DNA of 64,000 nucleotides. It comes from Phycisphaerales bacterium. Lineage in GTDB: Bacteria; Planctomycetota; Phycisphaerae; Phycisphaerales; UBA1924. The notes under the pieces are model-generated. The model was given only the letters and a program-made list of their open reading frames with translations. It was not told the origin of the DNA and did not search any database. Below are positions 7,963 through 16,168 of this stretch, one piece after another. Every line of letters begins with the position of its first letter. The stretch's first letter is position 1. The stretch is from NCBI GenBank assembly GCA_029260295.1, contig JAJDDN010000004.1:74246-138245 (forward strand). The letters are read 5' to 3'. The translations under genes and the position numbers were made by a program.

Positions 7963-9312
7963 CTACTGGCATCCCTCTTGGAATGCCTTGATAAAGCCAA
8001 AGACATCGAAGAAATCGAAGCTCATGTTGTTGTCGAAGTCGGCTTCAAACTCGCCTTGGATGAAGGCATTGATGAATGTAGAGATATCAAAGAAGTCGAG
8101 TTCGTCGTCGCCGTTGAGATCAGGCGAGCAGATTGCACCAAAGAAATACATGTGCCCGCTCCCGACTGTTTCATCTTCGTCATCCGTCCCAACACCAATC
8201 ACACCGTCTTTCATCGCGATATCAATCTCGGATAGACCAAAGTCGCCTCCTGATGGTTTCAGAACATTGAGCACATTTCCACCATACGCATCGACAAGAT
8301 GCACCACACCGCCGTGGTAGTTGGTGAACATGCCTATGCCGATAATCCCATCATTGAGTTCAATATCATCGCTCATCTGATACAACACACAACAAGGTGC
8401 ATACCGGGTGTATTGAGTGCCGCCGTTTATGTCATATGCATAGACAACACCCCTACGATCGAGCCCGTCATCTAGCCACGAGGACACCGCGATTGTCCAT
8501 TGATCCATCGAGATCGACAGCCCGAAGCTCTCGTGCTGGTCGGCAGCGTCCTGAGGCACAAACTCTCGAAACAGATTGCCTGTATTGATATCGAAGAGTT
8601 TGACAGTTCCTACTTCATTGCCACCCTGAATCGCTTGCTCATTGACCGCTAATCGCCCACTATCCAGATCCATGCTGTGCCCGAACCAAAAATTCAATCC
8701 CTCTTGCCCAGCCGGCTGGAACATATCAACTTGATTCCCGGTCGCCGCGTCGAATAGGTAGACCGATCCATACCGGGTCCCGTCCGCTTCATTGGTCACC
8801 CCCCACACCGCGACAACACCGTTGTCGATCGCCACCGCGTGCCCGAACCACCCTACAGCAAGCGGCCCATCGGGACGCAGTGTCAGCAGTTGCTCCCCGG
8901 TGTTTGCATCGAACACATACGCCGAGCCAGAATCAATATCAAAGCTACTATTCCCCCACGAATCGGGGGCTCCAACGACAATGAGCCCGCCATCCATATC
9001 CATCGAGAGACCAAACTGCCCAAACGGCACCGGCTCGTCCGCCATCAATGTTCTGAGAAGCACCGAAGTATTCGCGTCATACAAATACACAAAGCCCTGC
9101 TCTGGGATGTGGTCAGGAGCCTGAAACGCGTTCCACGCACCCACCGCCATGACCCCATTATCCATCGCAACCGATGCCCCGTAGTGATCCCATCCGGGGG
9201 CATCTGGGCCAACGACATAACGATGGTCCTCGTGCACCATCTGGCCTACTGCCGTGCAGTTCAGAAAGGCACCAAGAATCCCACAAAATCCGATCATCTT
9301 TGTCCGCATCAT
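7963..9312 (-). CDS. Secreted FG-GAP-like repeat protein with C-terminal GC-type dockerin-like module
   Basis: 449 residues. A signal peptide (MMRTKMIGFCGILGAFLNCTAVGQ) is followed by about seven beta-propeller-like repeats of the form 'GxSVAMDNGVMAVGAWN...GxVYLYDANTG', resembling FG-GAP/integrin-alpha-type repeats. The last 50 residues hold two Asp-rich units, DLNGDDELDFFDISTFINAF and DFDNNMSFDFFDVFGFIKAF, ending EGCQ. This terminal pair is shared with two other proteins in the window and is a Phycisphaerae export/anchoring-type tail (GC-type dockerin in NCBI naming, from memory). GGAG five bases before the ATG supports the start. The ligand is unknown. Confidence 0.85.
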   Translation of the reverse strand: MMRTKMIGFCGILGAFLNCTAVGQMVHEDHRYVVGPDAPGWDHYGASVAMDNGVMAVGAWNAFQAPDHIPEQGFVYLYDANTSVLLRTLMADEPVPFGQFGLSMDMDGGLIVVGAPDSWGNSSFDIDSGSAYVFDANTGEQLLTLRPDGPLAVGWFGHAVAIDNGVVAVWGVTNEADGTRYGSVYLFDAATGNQVDMFQPAGQEGLNFWFGHSMDLDSGRLAVNEQAIQGGNEVGTVKLFDINTGNLFREFVPQDAADQHESFGLSISMDQWTIAVSSWLDDGLDRRGVVYAYDINGGTQYTRYAPCCVLYQMSDDIELNDGIIGIGMFTNYHGGVVHLVDAYGGNVLNVLKPSGGDFGLSEIDIAMKDGVIGVGTDDEDETVGSGHMYFFGAICSPDLNGDDELDFFDISTFINAFIQGEFEADFDNNMSFDFFDVFGFIKAFQEGCQ

Positions 9313-9453
9313 ACATACTCCATAGAAATAAGTTCACACAAGCTCATCAGCATATTAGAACTGATCGGCTCAAACGAGTTCTTCACATGAATGTAATGTG
9401 CCGGGGCAAGCAGGCCCACTTGCGTGCATCATCTAATACAAACCCGCATAGTC

Positions 9454-9960
9454 TCACAGCTCCGAGAATGCAGCGTGATACTGGATAGTTCCCGATTTAC
9501 CATTGAGTGAATCAGGCTGGAGTTCCATCGCCATGAAAGCTTCTTCCGGGACTTCGTATTCACACTGGATCCCAAACCGGGAAGAAAGCACAAACCCAAA
9601 CTTCGGGTAATATTTCGGATGCCCGAGCACGACCAATCCATCGGCTCCGATGTCCTCGCACGCTTTGATGCCGGCCTGAACGAGCAACGACCCTCCACCC
9701 TTGCGTTGATGATTTGGTAGTACCGCCATTGGTGCGAGCCCCATGATTGCGGTGTCTGGGTGACCAGTGAGTGTGACGGGAGAGAACATAATGTGTCCGA
9801 CAACTTGGCTGTCGATCTCTGCGATCAATGACACAACTGGGCTGGCATTGATCCGCAATGCGTCTACCAGATCCGCTTCGGCTGGTGTTTCAAACGCTGC
9901 AGAGTTGATCGCGTAGATCGCTTTGTGATCCGCTTCAGTTTCTTGACGGATATGAATCAT
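9454..9960 (-). CDS. GNAT-family N-acetyltransferase (YhbS-like)
   Basis: 168 residues: MIHIRQETEADHKAIYAINSAAF, then PVVSLIAEIDSQVVGHIMFSPV, GLAPMAVLPNHQRKGGGSLLVQAG (the acetyl-CoA-binding motif A, Q/RxxGxG/S region) and VVLGHPKYYPKFGFVLSSRFG. This is the pattern of YhbS-type GNAT enzymes, which transfer an acetyl group to an amine; the substrate is unknown. Its start overlaps the stop of kdsC by four bases, so it is the last gene of a kdsD-kdsC operon. Confidence 0.88.
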   Translation of the reverse strand: MIHIRQETEADHKAIYAINSAAFETPAEADLVDALRINASPVVSLIAEIDSQVVGHIMFSPVTLTGHPDTAIMGLAPMAVLPNHQRKGGGSLLVQAGIKACEDIGADGLVVLGHPKYYPKFGFVLSSRFGIQCEYEVPEEAFMAMELQPDSLNGKSGTIQYHAAFSEL

Positions 9961-10463
9961 GAGCCTGGCTGATACATGCCTTTGGCTTTGAGCAGGTGGG
10001 CTATCGCGTCGCGGGCTGCGCCCCGGCCGCCCTTGCGGGCTGTCACGAATGCCGCGGCCTCGATCACTTCGGGCTCCGCATCATGGACCGCCATCGGGAG
10101 ACCAACCCGGTGCATCGCGACCAGATCGGGCCAATCGTCGGCGAGGTACGCGATCTTGGATGGGTCAATGCTTGTCTTCTCGACGATGACATCAAGGGCC
10201 TCGGATTTATCGCGGGAGCCTTGGATGACCAGCTCGGGATCAATCTTGAGCGACGCGAGCCGATGCTTGAGGGCTTCTCCAGATCGTCCGGTGATGATCG
10301 CGATCTTAAACCCGGCATCGAGCCAGAGGCGCATGCCGAAGCCGTCGCGGACATTGAATTTTTTGGTTTCGGAACCGTCGTCGTTAATGTTGATGGTGCC
10401 GTCGGTGAGTACGCCGTCGACATCGAAGATGATCAATTCGATTGATGCTGGGTCACTGCTCAT
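9957..10463 (-). CDS. kdsC: 3-deoxy-D-manno-octulosonate 8-phosphate phosphatase
   Basis: 168 residues of the KdsC/YrbI HAD phosphatase family, which lacks a cap domain. The nucleophile motif is LIIFDVDGVLTDG (D14 and D16). Other motifs are IAIITGRSGEALKHR, a conserved lysine in GSRDKSEAL and the metal-binding YLADDWPDL. It removes phosphate from Kdo-8-P in lipopolysaccharide core synthesis. It overlaps kdsD upstream and the GNAT gene downstream by four bases each, a tight Kdo operon. A related N-acylneuraminate cytidylyltransferase-linked phosphatase is possible but less likely given the neighbour. Confidence 0.9.
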   Translation of the reverse strand: MSSDPASIELIIFDVDGVLTDGTININDDGSETKKFNVRDGFGMRLWLDAGFKIAIITGRSGEALKHRLASLKIDPELVIQGSRDKSEALDVIVEKTSIDPSKIAYLADDWPDLVAMHRVGLPMAVHDAEPEVIEAAAFVTARKGGRGAARDAIAHLLKAKGMYQPGS

Positions 10464-11509
10464 GTTGACTCCCGGACAAGTTTCATCGCGATCAAATCCT
10501 GCACATCCAGCAGCCCCATCGGCTTGCCATCGCTGTCAACAATCGGGATCTCGTCGGCTCGGAACTCGCGGAACATCGCCACGGCGTCGCTTGCTTTGGC
10601 ATCACCGTCCAAGCATCGCGGATCGCGCGACATCGCTTCGCCCATTGGCTTTCCGAGATCATCGGGATTGCTCAGGACCATTCGGCGGAGATCGGAGTCG
10701 GTGAAGATCCCGGTGAGTTTGCCGGCGTCGTTTGTGACGAGCAGCGCGCCCGGACGGCGGACGACCTTTGACGCTTCTTTGAGCGCGTCGCGCACGGTAT
10801 CAGTCTCTTTGGCAAGTGGCAGGTTCTCGCCGGCTTTGAACCGAACCAGTTCCATCGCGGGGCGGAGCAGCGATCCGAGCTGACCGCCGGGGTGCCTGGC
10901 GTGAAAATCTTCGTGGGAGAACGACCGACGACGAGCGACGGCTAGTGCCAGTGCATCACCGATCGCGAGTGCTGCCGTTGTCGAGGTCGTCGGCGCGAGG
11001 TATTCCCCGTCCCCGGCTTCTCCCACAACACCGACGCTCAGAACAACAGTCGCCAATCGGGCGAGTGCGGATTCGGGTGAACCATCAACAACCCCGCGGG
11101 TGATAGCAATGATCGGAAGATTGTCTTGGCGGAGGATCGCGGCCAGATTAACCAGTTCTTCGGTCTCTCCAGAATGGCTCAGGCATATGACAACATCCTT
11201 GGATTGGAAACGCCCCAGATCGCCATGGGCGGCTTCTGTTGGATGGACTGGGTGCGACGGGATTCCAAGCGACGCGAGGGTCGCTGAGATTTTGGATCCG
11301 ATGTAGCCGCTCTTTCCGAGCCCGGAGACCACGACGGTCCCGCCCTGATCCGCACAGCGATCAATCAGATCCACAGCCTCCACAAACCCATCATCCACCC
11401 TCGCCGCGATCCGGGCGATCGCCTCGGCCTCGTGGGTGAGGGCCCGGGACATGAACTCGCGTTCCTGGCTAGTCGATTGGCCGGCTGATTGGTCGGTCTG
11501 GGGACTCAT
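10460..11509 (-). CDS. kdsD: Arabinose-5-phosphate isomerase (KdsD/KpsF/GutQ family)
   Basis: 349 residues from the ATG at 11509. A SIS domain (about 35-185) carries GTVVVSGLGKSGYIGSKISA and HPTEAAHGDLG...DVVICLSHSGETEE; two CBS domains follow (about 215-345; FTDSDLRRMV and GLLDVQDL). The enzyme converts ribulose 5-phosphate to arabinose 5-phosphate, the first committed step to Kdo. It overlaps kdsC by four bases. TATCCT ends five bases before this ATG and no Shine-Dalgarno sequence is seen, so the operon may be leaderless. The promoter is shared back to back with scpA. Confidence 0.93.
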   Translation of the reverse strand: MSPQTDQSAGQSTSQEREFMSRALTHEAEAIARIAARVDDGFVEAVDLIDRCADQGGTVVVSGLGKSGYIGSKISATLASLGIPSHPVHPTEAAHGDLGRFQSKDVVICLSHSGETEELVNLAAILRQDNLPIIAITRGVVDGSPESALARLATVVLSVGVVGEAGDGEYLAPTTSTTAALAIGDALALAVARRRSFSHEDFHARHPGGQLGSLLRPAMELVRFKAGENLPLAKETDTVRDALKEASKVVRRPGALLVTNDAGKLTGIFTDSDLRRMVLSNPDDLGKPMGEAMSRDPRCLDGDAKASDAVAMFREFRADEIPIVDSDGKPMGLLDVQDLIAMKLVREST

Positions 11510-11514
11510 AGACA

Positions 11515-11551
11515 AGGATAGGAGACAAGAGCTTCAATAACCCGCTACACT
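11515..11551. promoter_or_regulatory. Back-to-back -10 boxes of kdsD (-) and scpA (+)
   Basis: The 48-base gap between the two divergent start codons holds TATCCT on the minus strand (11520-11515, five bases before the kdsD ATG) and TACACT on the plus strand (11546-11551, six bases before the scpA ATG). Neither gene has a Shine-Dalgarno sequence. Both transcripts would start at about the start codon. Confidence 0.5.
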
Positions 11552-11557
11552 ATATCA

Positions 11558-12391
11558 ATGAGCGACTTCTACCGTGTACAACTCGATGCTTTCGAAGGCC
11601 CGATGGACCTTTTGCTCTATCTCATCCGCAAGCATGAGGTCGATCTCCACAACATCCCGCTTTCGCTGATTACCGACCAGTACCTGGGCTTTCTTGAAGA
11701 GCTCGATTCGATCGACATTGATCTGGCCGGCGAATTCCTCGTGACGGCGGCGACACTGATGGAACTCAAGTCCCGGATGCTGGCCGCGGGTCTTGATGAA
11801 ACCGACGCCGCCGAGGACGACCGGGTCAAGGACCCCGAGAGCGACCCACGCGCCGAACTGGTCGCCCAACTGCTCGCCTACAAAAAATACCGCGACGCCG
11901 CGACGATGCTTGATGAACGCAAATCGCAGTGGGAACGACGAGCCCCGGTCCACAGCGCCGCGATTGATGATGAATCTGTGCGCCAAGCCATGGACGACAT
12001 GGGCGAGCTTGAAATCGAGGATTTGGACCTGAGCGATCTGGTCAACGCGTTTAAGATCATCGTCGAGAGCGTGGATTTTTCCCGCATCGGCGAGCACGAG
12101 GTGATGTCCGACGACACGCCGATCGAGGTCTACGCCAGTGACATTGTCGACGCACTCAAGACCTCAATGTCCGCAAACACGCCGACGACGCTCCGGACAC
12201 TTATTACCAACAAGCCCCGCCAGCAGATGGTCGGGATGTTCTTGGCACTCTTGGTCTTGGTCCGCGATCAGCGGGTGCTGATTGATATGGAAGGCGATGA
12301 GCCGATCATCAACATCAATCCAGACTACGACCCCGCGACCGATCCCGGCTCCCCAGACAACGCGGATCACCCCATCGCCGATTTTGTTTAG
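11558..12391 (+). CDS. scpA: Segregation and condensation protein A
   Basis: 277 residues with the ScpA/kleisin signature at the N-terminus: VQLDAFEGPMDLLLYLIRKHEVDLHNIPLSLITDQYL, then FLVTAATLMELKSRML and QLLAYKKYRDAATML. The C-terminal winged-helix part contains TLRTLITNKPRQQMVGMFLALLVLVRDQRVLI. ScpA bridges SMC heads in the chromosome condensation complex. No scpB is adjacent. The C-terminal tail (NPDYDPATDPGSPDN) is acidic and probably unstructured. Confidence 0.95.
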   Translation: MSDFYRVQLDAFEGPMDLLLYLIRKHEVDLHNIPLSLITDQYLGFLEELDSIDIDLAGEFLVTAATLMELKSRMLAAGLDETDAAEDDRVKDPESDPRAELVAQLLAYKKYRDAATMLDERKSQWERRAPVHSAAIDDESVRQAMDDMGELEIEDLDLSDLVNAFKIIVESVDFSRIGEHEVMSDDTPIEVYASDIVDALKTSMSANTPTTLRTLITNKPRQQMVGMFLALLVLVRDQRVLIDMEGDEPIININPDYDPATDPGSPDNADHPIADFV

Positions 12392-12637
12392 AACGGGTGC
12401 CCCGACCCCTGTCATCTTCACTTTGGGGGGGGCGGCCAATCCTGCGCCCGCTGCGCACACAATTGTAGGTCCGTGCGCATTACACGCTCATCATCTCCGG
12501 CCGCATCCCCCGATGACAGGCAAGCACCACCGGCAGGAAAAGGATTTCCTCCCGGCGACAAGCTGCATTTCTATAAGCCCCCCGACCGAGGATTGGCCCA
12601 TCAGCCGTGATCTTCACTTTGGGGGGGGAGACTCGAT
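12392..12637. repeat. Intergenic stretch with two direct copies of a poly-G repeat
   Basis: No gene was recognised. At its left is GGGTGCCCCGACCC (12396-12409; also seen at 61388-61401). Two near-identical copies of an element ending in ATCTTCACTTTGGGGGGGG lie at 12414-12432 and 12610-12628; the second, preceded by CGTG, runs into the next gene's ribosome binding site. Open frames through here are low-complexity and not credible. Confidence 0.7.
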
Positions 12638-12925
12638 ATGGCGGATCTGTTTTCTATCGCACGGACGAATCGACTGAACTCAAACTCGAACCGGGAGCCT
12701 CTGACCCAAGCCCCGCCCGCGGCCCTCACGCGGGAGCAGATTGTTGATGAGATTATTTCTGTAAACCCGTCAGCCACCGCTGACTTTCTAGCCCAGTTTG
12801 ATGACCAGCTGCTGGGCAAATACCTCGACCACCTCCGATTTACCGAGCAGCCACGCTGCGGAAAAACCGGCTGGGATCGTCCTGGCGATGCCCCGGCGAT
12901 CATGGTCCGCAGGCGCGTGGTGTAA
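12638..12925 (+). CDS. Small hypothetical protein
   Basis: 95 residues (MADLFSIARTNRLNSN...), not recognised. The middle segment LTREQIVDEIISVNPSATADFLAQFDDQLLGKYLDHL looks like a helical domain; the C-terminus (CGKTGWDRPGDAPAIMVRRRVV) is basic. GGGAG formed by the end of the poly-G repeat lies seven bases before the ATG, so the repeat supplies the ribosome binding site. A strong hairpin terminator 35 bases downstream supports this as a real gene. Confidence 0.6.
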   Translation: MADLFSIARTNRLNSNSNREPLTQAPPAALTREQIVDEIISVNPSATADFLAQFDDQLLGKYLDHLRFTEQPRCGKTGWDRPGDAPAIMVRRRVV

Positions 12926-12959
12926 AGCCATATATCAAATCCAAGCCTCTATTCTGAAT

Positions 12960-12995
12960 ACCGGCGGGCCTGTGGTGGGGCTCGCCGGTCTTCTT
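12960..12995 (+). terminator. Rho-independent terminator after the small hypothetical gene
   Basis: ACCGGCG-G-GCC (960-970) pairs with GGC-T-CGCCGGT (979-989) around an eight-base loop and is followed by CTTCTT. It lies 35 bases after the stop at 12925. Confidence 0.65.
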
Positions 12996-13311
12996 ATGGG
13001 CATAGTGGGGAATCCGACGAGTACCGGGGTTTTTTGGCGATTTGACAGTTGTCGAATCCCCTGAAATCATAAATATGCAAAATCTATTCGAACCACAGCC
13101 CCACACTTCAAGTCCCCACCCTAACTCGTCCGATAAGGCAGTTATCAGGCACTGGGACCATCCCAGGCATGGTTCAGTGAGCGATCCACGGAGGGATCCA
13201 GAAATTGCAACCGGATCGAGTCGGGCGGAGCCCTCGCGATCCGAAATGAACACCAAATTCACGCCCATTTGGGCGAACCTGCGTCGCAGGGAATTGAACG
13301 GAGTTGACTCC
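12996..13311. other. Gene-free stretch before the TolB-like gene
   Basis: The long in-frame upstream extension of the TolB-like frame (from 13042) has no signal-peptide character and no ribosome binding site, so I read it as non-coding. It holds TTGACA at 13042-13047 with AATCAT 17 bases downstream (weak -10), and TCCGATAA at 13129-13136 (seven of eight to the sigma-28-type box). Neither is strong enough to name the promoter. Confidence 0.5.
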
Positions 13312-14802
13312 ATGCCAATGACCACCACTACTCGCCCAATTTTGCTCGTCGCCCTTGCAGGCACCATGATGACTCTCCCCGCATGCGCTAAGCGTGTTGG
13401 GTACTGGGACCGGACACAGCAGCACCAAGTTGAACAAGAAGCGGCAAGCCACGACTCCCGTTCCAACTCGTACTTCACTCCTGAGCATGTCGAGTCCGGC
13501 TCGGCGGTTCAGAACTCAGCGGTCTCCGCGAGCACAACCCCCACGCCAGAACCACAACCGGTTGCCCAAGCTGCTCCAGCATTGGACTCGGGAAGCTTTG
13601 CGAGTTCAGAGCCTCTTGGATTCAATTCAAACTCCTCGGCCGCTATTTCCACCAGCGCCTCGCCTGAATCGATGGTCTCCGATGAACCCATCACCAGCGC
13701 GGCCCCAGAACCCTACGCCCCGATCCCACAACCAGCCGCAAACTCTGTCGCTGGCGGCGATCTGAGTGCTTGGATCTACTCCAACGCGATGGGCGTCGAA
13801 CTCCCAACAGAATCAACATCGCCCGCGACCCGCGCGACCGTCAATGTCCGCAAGATTACCGATGCGTATGCCGGTTCAGACTTTGATCCGATTGTTGCCC
13901 CTGATGGACGCAACCTTATTTATGCATCAACGCAGCACCGCCCCACCGCTGATATTTACACCAAATCAATCTTCGGAGCCGTGGTCACTCGTTTGACAGA
14001 TGACCCCGCTCAGGATGTCATGCCTTCGATCTCACCTGATGGCTCGACCATCGCCTTTGCGACGGATCGCAACGGTTCGTGGGACATCTTTATGATGCCT
14101 GCTGAGGGCGGCAACAAGATCCAGCTCACCGATGAGTCCGCACACGATCTGCATCCGTCATGGTCGCCAGATGGCAGCATGATTGTCTTTAGCCGCCTCG
14201 GTCAGCAGACCGGACGCTGGGAGATGTGGGTCACCAATGTGGCTTCCGATTTCGGGGCCCAGTTTATTGGGTTCGGGCTTTTCCCAGAATGGTGCCCGAT
14301 TGCAAGCACAGGCGTTGACGGGGCCGACCAAATCTTGTTCCAACGCTCGCGCGAACGCGGCGACCGGGCATTCTCGGTCTGGACCATCGATTACACACCA
14401 AACCCAGGCACCGCCGGCCGCGAGACCGAGATCGCATCGGGTGCTGACCAGGCATTGATCAATCCAACCTGGTCGCCCGATGGACAGTTCGTCTGTTTCG
14501 CGGCGGTGCCTTACTCACAATCATGGGTCAACTCGACCACCGCTCGCCCGGATATGTCCACAATCTGGATGGTTTCGGTCAACGGGACCAACAAGGTCAA
14601 GCTCACCGATGGCACCTCGGTTGACCTGATGCCTGCATGGGGACGCAACAACAATATCTTCTTTGTCTCCAATATGGATGGTCAAGACCACCTTTGGTCG
14701 ATGGAACTCTCACCGGCTGTCCGTGCGGCTAGCCTGAGAAACCCAGCGTTTGAAGATTCCTTCGCCAATGTCCCAACGGACAGCCCTGAGGCCGGCGAAT
14801 AA
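13312..14802 (+). CDS. TolB-like beta-propeller lipoprotein
   Basis: 496 residues from the ATG at 13312, chosen because GGAG lies eight bases upstream and a lipoprotein signal follows directly (TRPILLVALAGTMMTLPAC, lipobox LPAC). A Ser/Pro/Ala-rich linker runs to about residue 175. Then come PD40/WD40-like TolB repeats: VNVRKITDAYAGSDFDPIVAPDGRN, DVMPSISPDGSTIAFATDRNG, DLHPSWSPDGSMIVFSRL and NPTWSPDGQFVCFAAV. TolB-type propellers act in the periplasm with Tol-Pal at the outer membrane; true TolB is soluble, so this lipid-anchored form is a relative rather than TolB itself. Confidence 0.85.
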   Translation: MPMTTTTRPILLVALAGTMMTLPACAKRVGYWDRTQQHQVEQEAASHDSRSNSYFTPEHVESGSAVQNSAVSASTTPTPEPQPVAQAAPALDSGSFASSEPLGFNSNSSAAISTSASPESMVSDEPITSAAPEPYAPIPQPAANSVAGGDLSAWIYSNAMGVELPTESTSPATRATVNVRKITDAYAGSDFDPIVAPDGRNLIYASTQHRPTADIYTKSIFGAVVTRLTDDPAQDVMPSISPDGSTIAFATDRNGSWDIFMMPAEGGNKIQLTDESAHDLHPSWSPDGSMIVFSRLGQQTGRWEMWVTNVASDFGAQFIGFGLFPEWCPIASTGVDGADQILFQRSRERGDRAFSVWTIDYTPNPGTAGRETEIASGADQALINPTWSPDGQFVCFAAVPYSQSWVNSTTARPDMSTIWMVSVNGTNKVKLTDGTSVDLMPAWGRNNNIFFVSNMDGQDHLWSMELSPAVRAASLRNPAFEDSFANVPTDSPEAGE

Positions 14803-14857
14803 ACAAGTATCCACCCACCCGGCGGTCGCGTTGAAAGACGCGACCTCGCCGTTTCCT

Positions 14858-14932
14858 CCCCCCCAAAGTGAAGATCACGGCAAACACCCATCTGTGCTAA
14901 GCCGTGTTGGGCGTGATCTTTACTTTGGGGGG
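14858..14932. repeat. Inverted pair of the poly-G repeat, possible large hairpin
   Basis: A minus-strand copy (14858-14879, reading CGTGATCTTCACTTT then seven G) faces a plus-strand copy (14912-14932, CGTGATCTTTACTTT then six G). The arms are 21 bases with one mismatch, separated by 32 bases. It lies between the TolB-like gene and the next lipoprotein gene and could act as a terminator-like structure or be a mobile short repeat. Confidence 0.75.
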
Positions 14933-14983
14933 AACAAGCTTTGGACGAGCATGGAGGCTCGTTCGTAAACCGGCAAGGACGCC

Positions 14984-15742
14984 ATGACAAGTGCACAGAC
15001 CATGCTTGCTTTTTTGCTCTCGTGTGTCCTCTTGGGACTCACCGGGTGCAAATCCACCGATCCTCGCGAACGGCTCAATGTCCCTGGAGTAATTGTCGCT
15101 CCGTACGACACACGCCAGGGCGAGGTTCTTTGGGCGGTCATCCCGCCTATGAACGAATCGGGTGTCTCAAGTATCCGCGAGGACGAGATCGGTGACACGA
15201 TTGTTGCAGCTGTCCAGGGGATCCGAGGAGTCCGATGCCTTCCGATCAATCGCACACTCGAGGTGATGCGTGCGACCGGGATCAGCCGGATCACTTCGAC
15301 CAACGAGGCGATCGCTCTTGCGAATGCTTTGGGTGTTGACGGGATCATTGCCGGATCCATTACCGCGTACGACCCGTACGATCCACCGACCCTTGGCTTA
15401 GCTTTGGCGTTGTATTCTCGTCCGGGTGCTATGAAAAGGGGACCCAAGACCAATCTTGATCCTCGGGCTTTGACGATGGCGTATACCGACTTTGGGGCCT
15501 TTGATGGCTCACGATTCGATGGCGATCCAGTGAACTCTGTTTCTCAGCATCTTGATGCCAGGGACCATGCGGTGCTGATGGATCTCAGACGGTACGCCCA
15601 GGGGCGTTCGGATCAGAACAGCGCTCTCCGATGGAGGGTGTATACCGCGAGCATGGAACTGTACACACAGTTTGTTGCCCACCATACGGTGGGGAGATTG
15701 ATTGACGAGGAATGGCTGCGATACGCCAGGACTCGCGATTAG
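14984..15742 (+). CDS. Lipoprotein, CsgG/FlgO-like
   Basis: 252 residues. A lipoprotein signal (TMLAFLLSCVLLGLTGC, lipobox LTGC, Cys22) is followed by a domain with IPPMNESGVSSIREDEIGDTIVAAV, RGVRCLPINRTLEVMRATGIS and the segment EAIALANALGVDGIIAGSITAYDPYDPP. This order resembles the CsgG/FlgO/TolB-N-like nucleotide-free fold of outer-membrane assembly lipoproteins. AAGGA six bases upstream supports the start. Function is not certain; a FlgO-like role would fit the flagellar content of the window but it is distant from that block. Confidence 0.7.
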   Translation: MTSAQTMLAFLLSCVLLGLTGCKSTDPRERLNVPGVIVAPYDTRQGEVLWAVIPPMNESGVSSIREDEIGDTIVAAVQGIRGVRCLPINRTLEVMRATGISRITSTNEAIALANALGVDGIIAGSITAYDPYDPPTLGLALALYSRPGAMKRGPKTNLDPRALTMAYTDFGAFDGSRFDGDPVNSVSQHLDARDHAVLMDLRRYAQGRSDQNSALRWRVYTASMELYTQFVAHHTVGRLIDEEWLRYARTRD

Positions 15743-15804
15743 TATCCCTCTCCCCCGGTGAGCATCCCCGATTGATTGAATCGGGTGCATCGAGGGAAAG
15801 AGCA

Positions 15805-16104
15805 ATGAACAAGCCGCAACAGCCTGAACCGAGCAACACACCGCATCACCGCAGTTCGCAGAAACCTGGCAAGGGTCCCGATAATGGTGCCGAGATGGTC
15901 TGTGTAACGCTCCAGCGTCCGCCACACTTCTGGCGATTCGCGTGTGCGGCTAGCGACTCGCGTGATTTGCTCGAAACCCTTGCCGATCTTGCTGATACCG
16001 AAGAATCACCCCTGACATGGGACGATGCGGAGTTGATCGCTTCGCAAATAGTTCTGCATCATGGTGGTGATCGGACTCAAGCCGACCCAAAACACGCCCG
16101 ATAG
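15805..16104 (+). CDS. Hypothetical protein
   Basis: 99 residues from the ATG at 15805 (GAGGGAAAG upstream); an earlier in-frame ATG at 15712 would overlap the preceding gene. The N-terminal 30 residues are low complexity (Pro/Ser/Gln/His). The rest, MVCVTLQRPPHFWRFACAASDSRDLLETLADLADTEESPLTWDDAELIASQIV, is a plausible folded domain that I do not recognise. It lies 64 bases before the Xer recombinase start. Confidence 0.55.
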   Translation: MNKPQQPEPSNTPHHRSSQKPGKGPDNGAEMVCVTLQRPPHFWRFACAASDSRDLLETLADLADTEESPLTWDDAELIASQIVLHHGGDRTQADPKHAR

Positions 16105-16168
16105 AAATTCCAGAGACCGAATAAAGCCCCCCCCGACCACAGTGTCCATATATGTTGGAGAATCACGG

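Noticed and set aside
8338..8345. A fifth GCCGATAA copy on the plus strand
   Set aside because: It is antisense inside the coding region of the secreted repeat protein and has no gene start downstream in that orientation.
12282..12677. 131-codon open frame across the poly-G repeats
   Set aside because: It overlaps scpA and the 95-residue gene in another frame and is made of repeat sequence.
13042..13311. N-terminal extension of the TolB-like frame
   Set aside because: No ribosome site, low-complexity content, and a clear lipoprotein signal begins at 13312.
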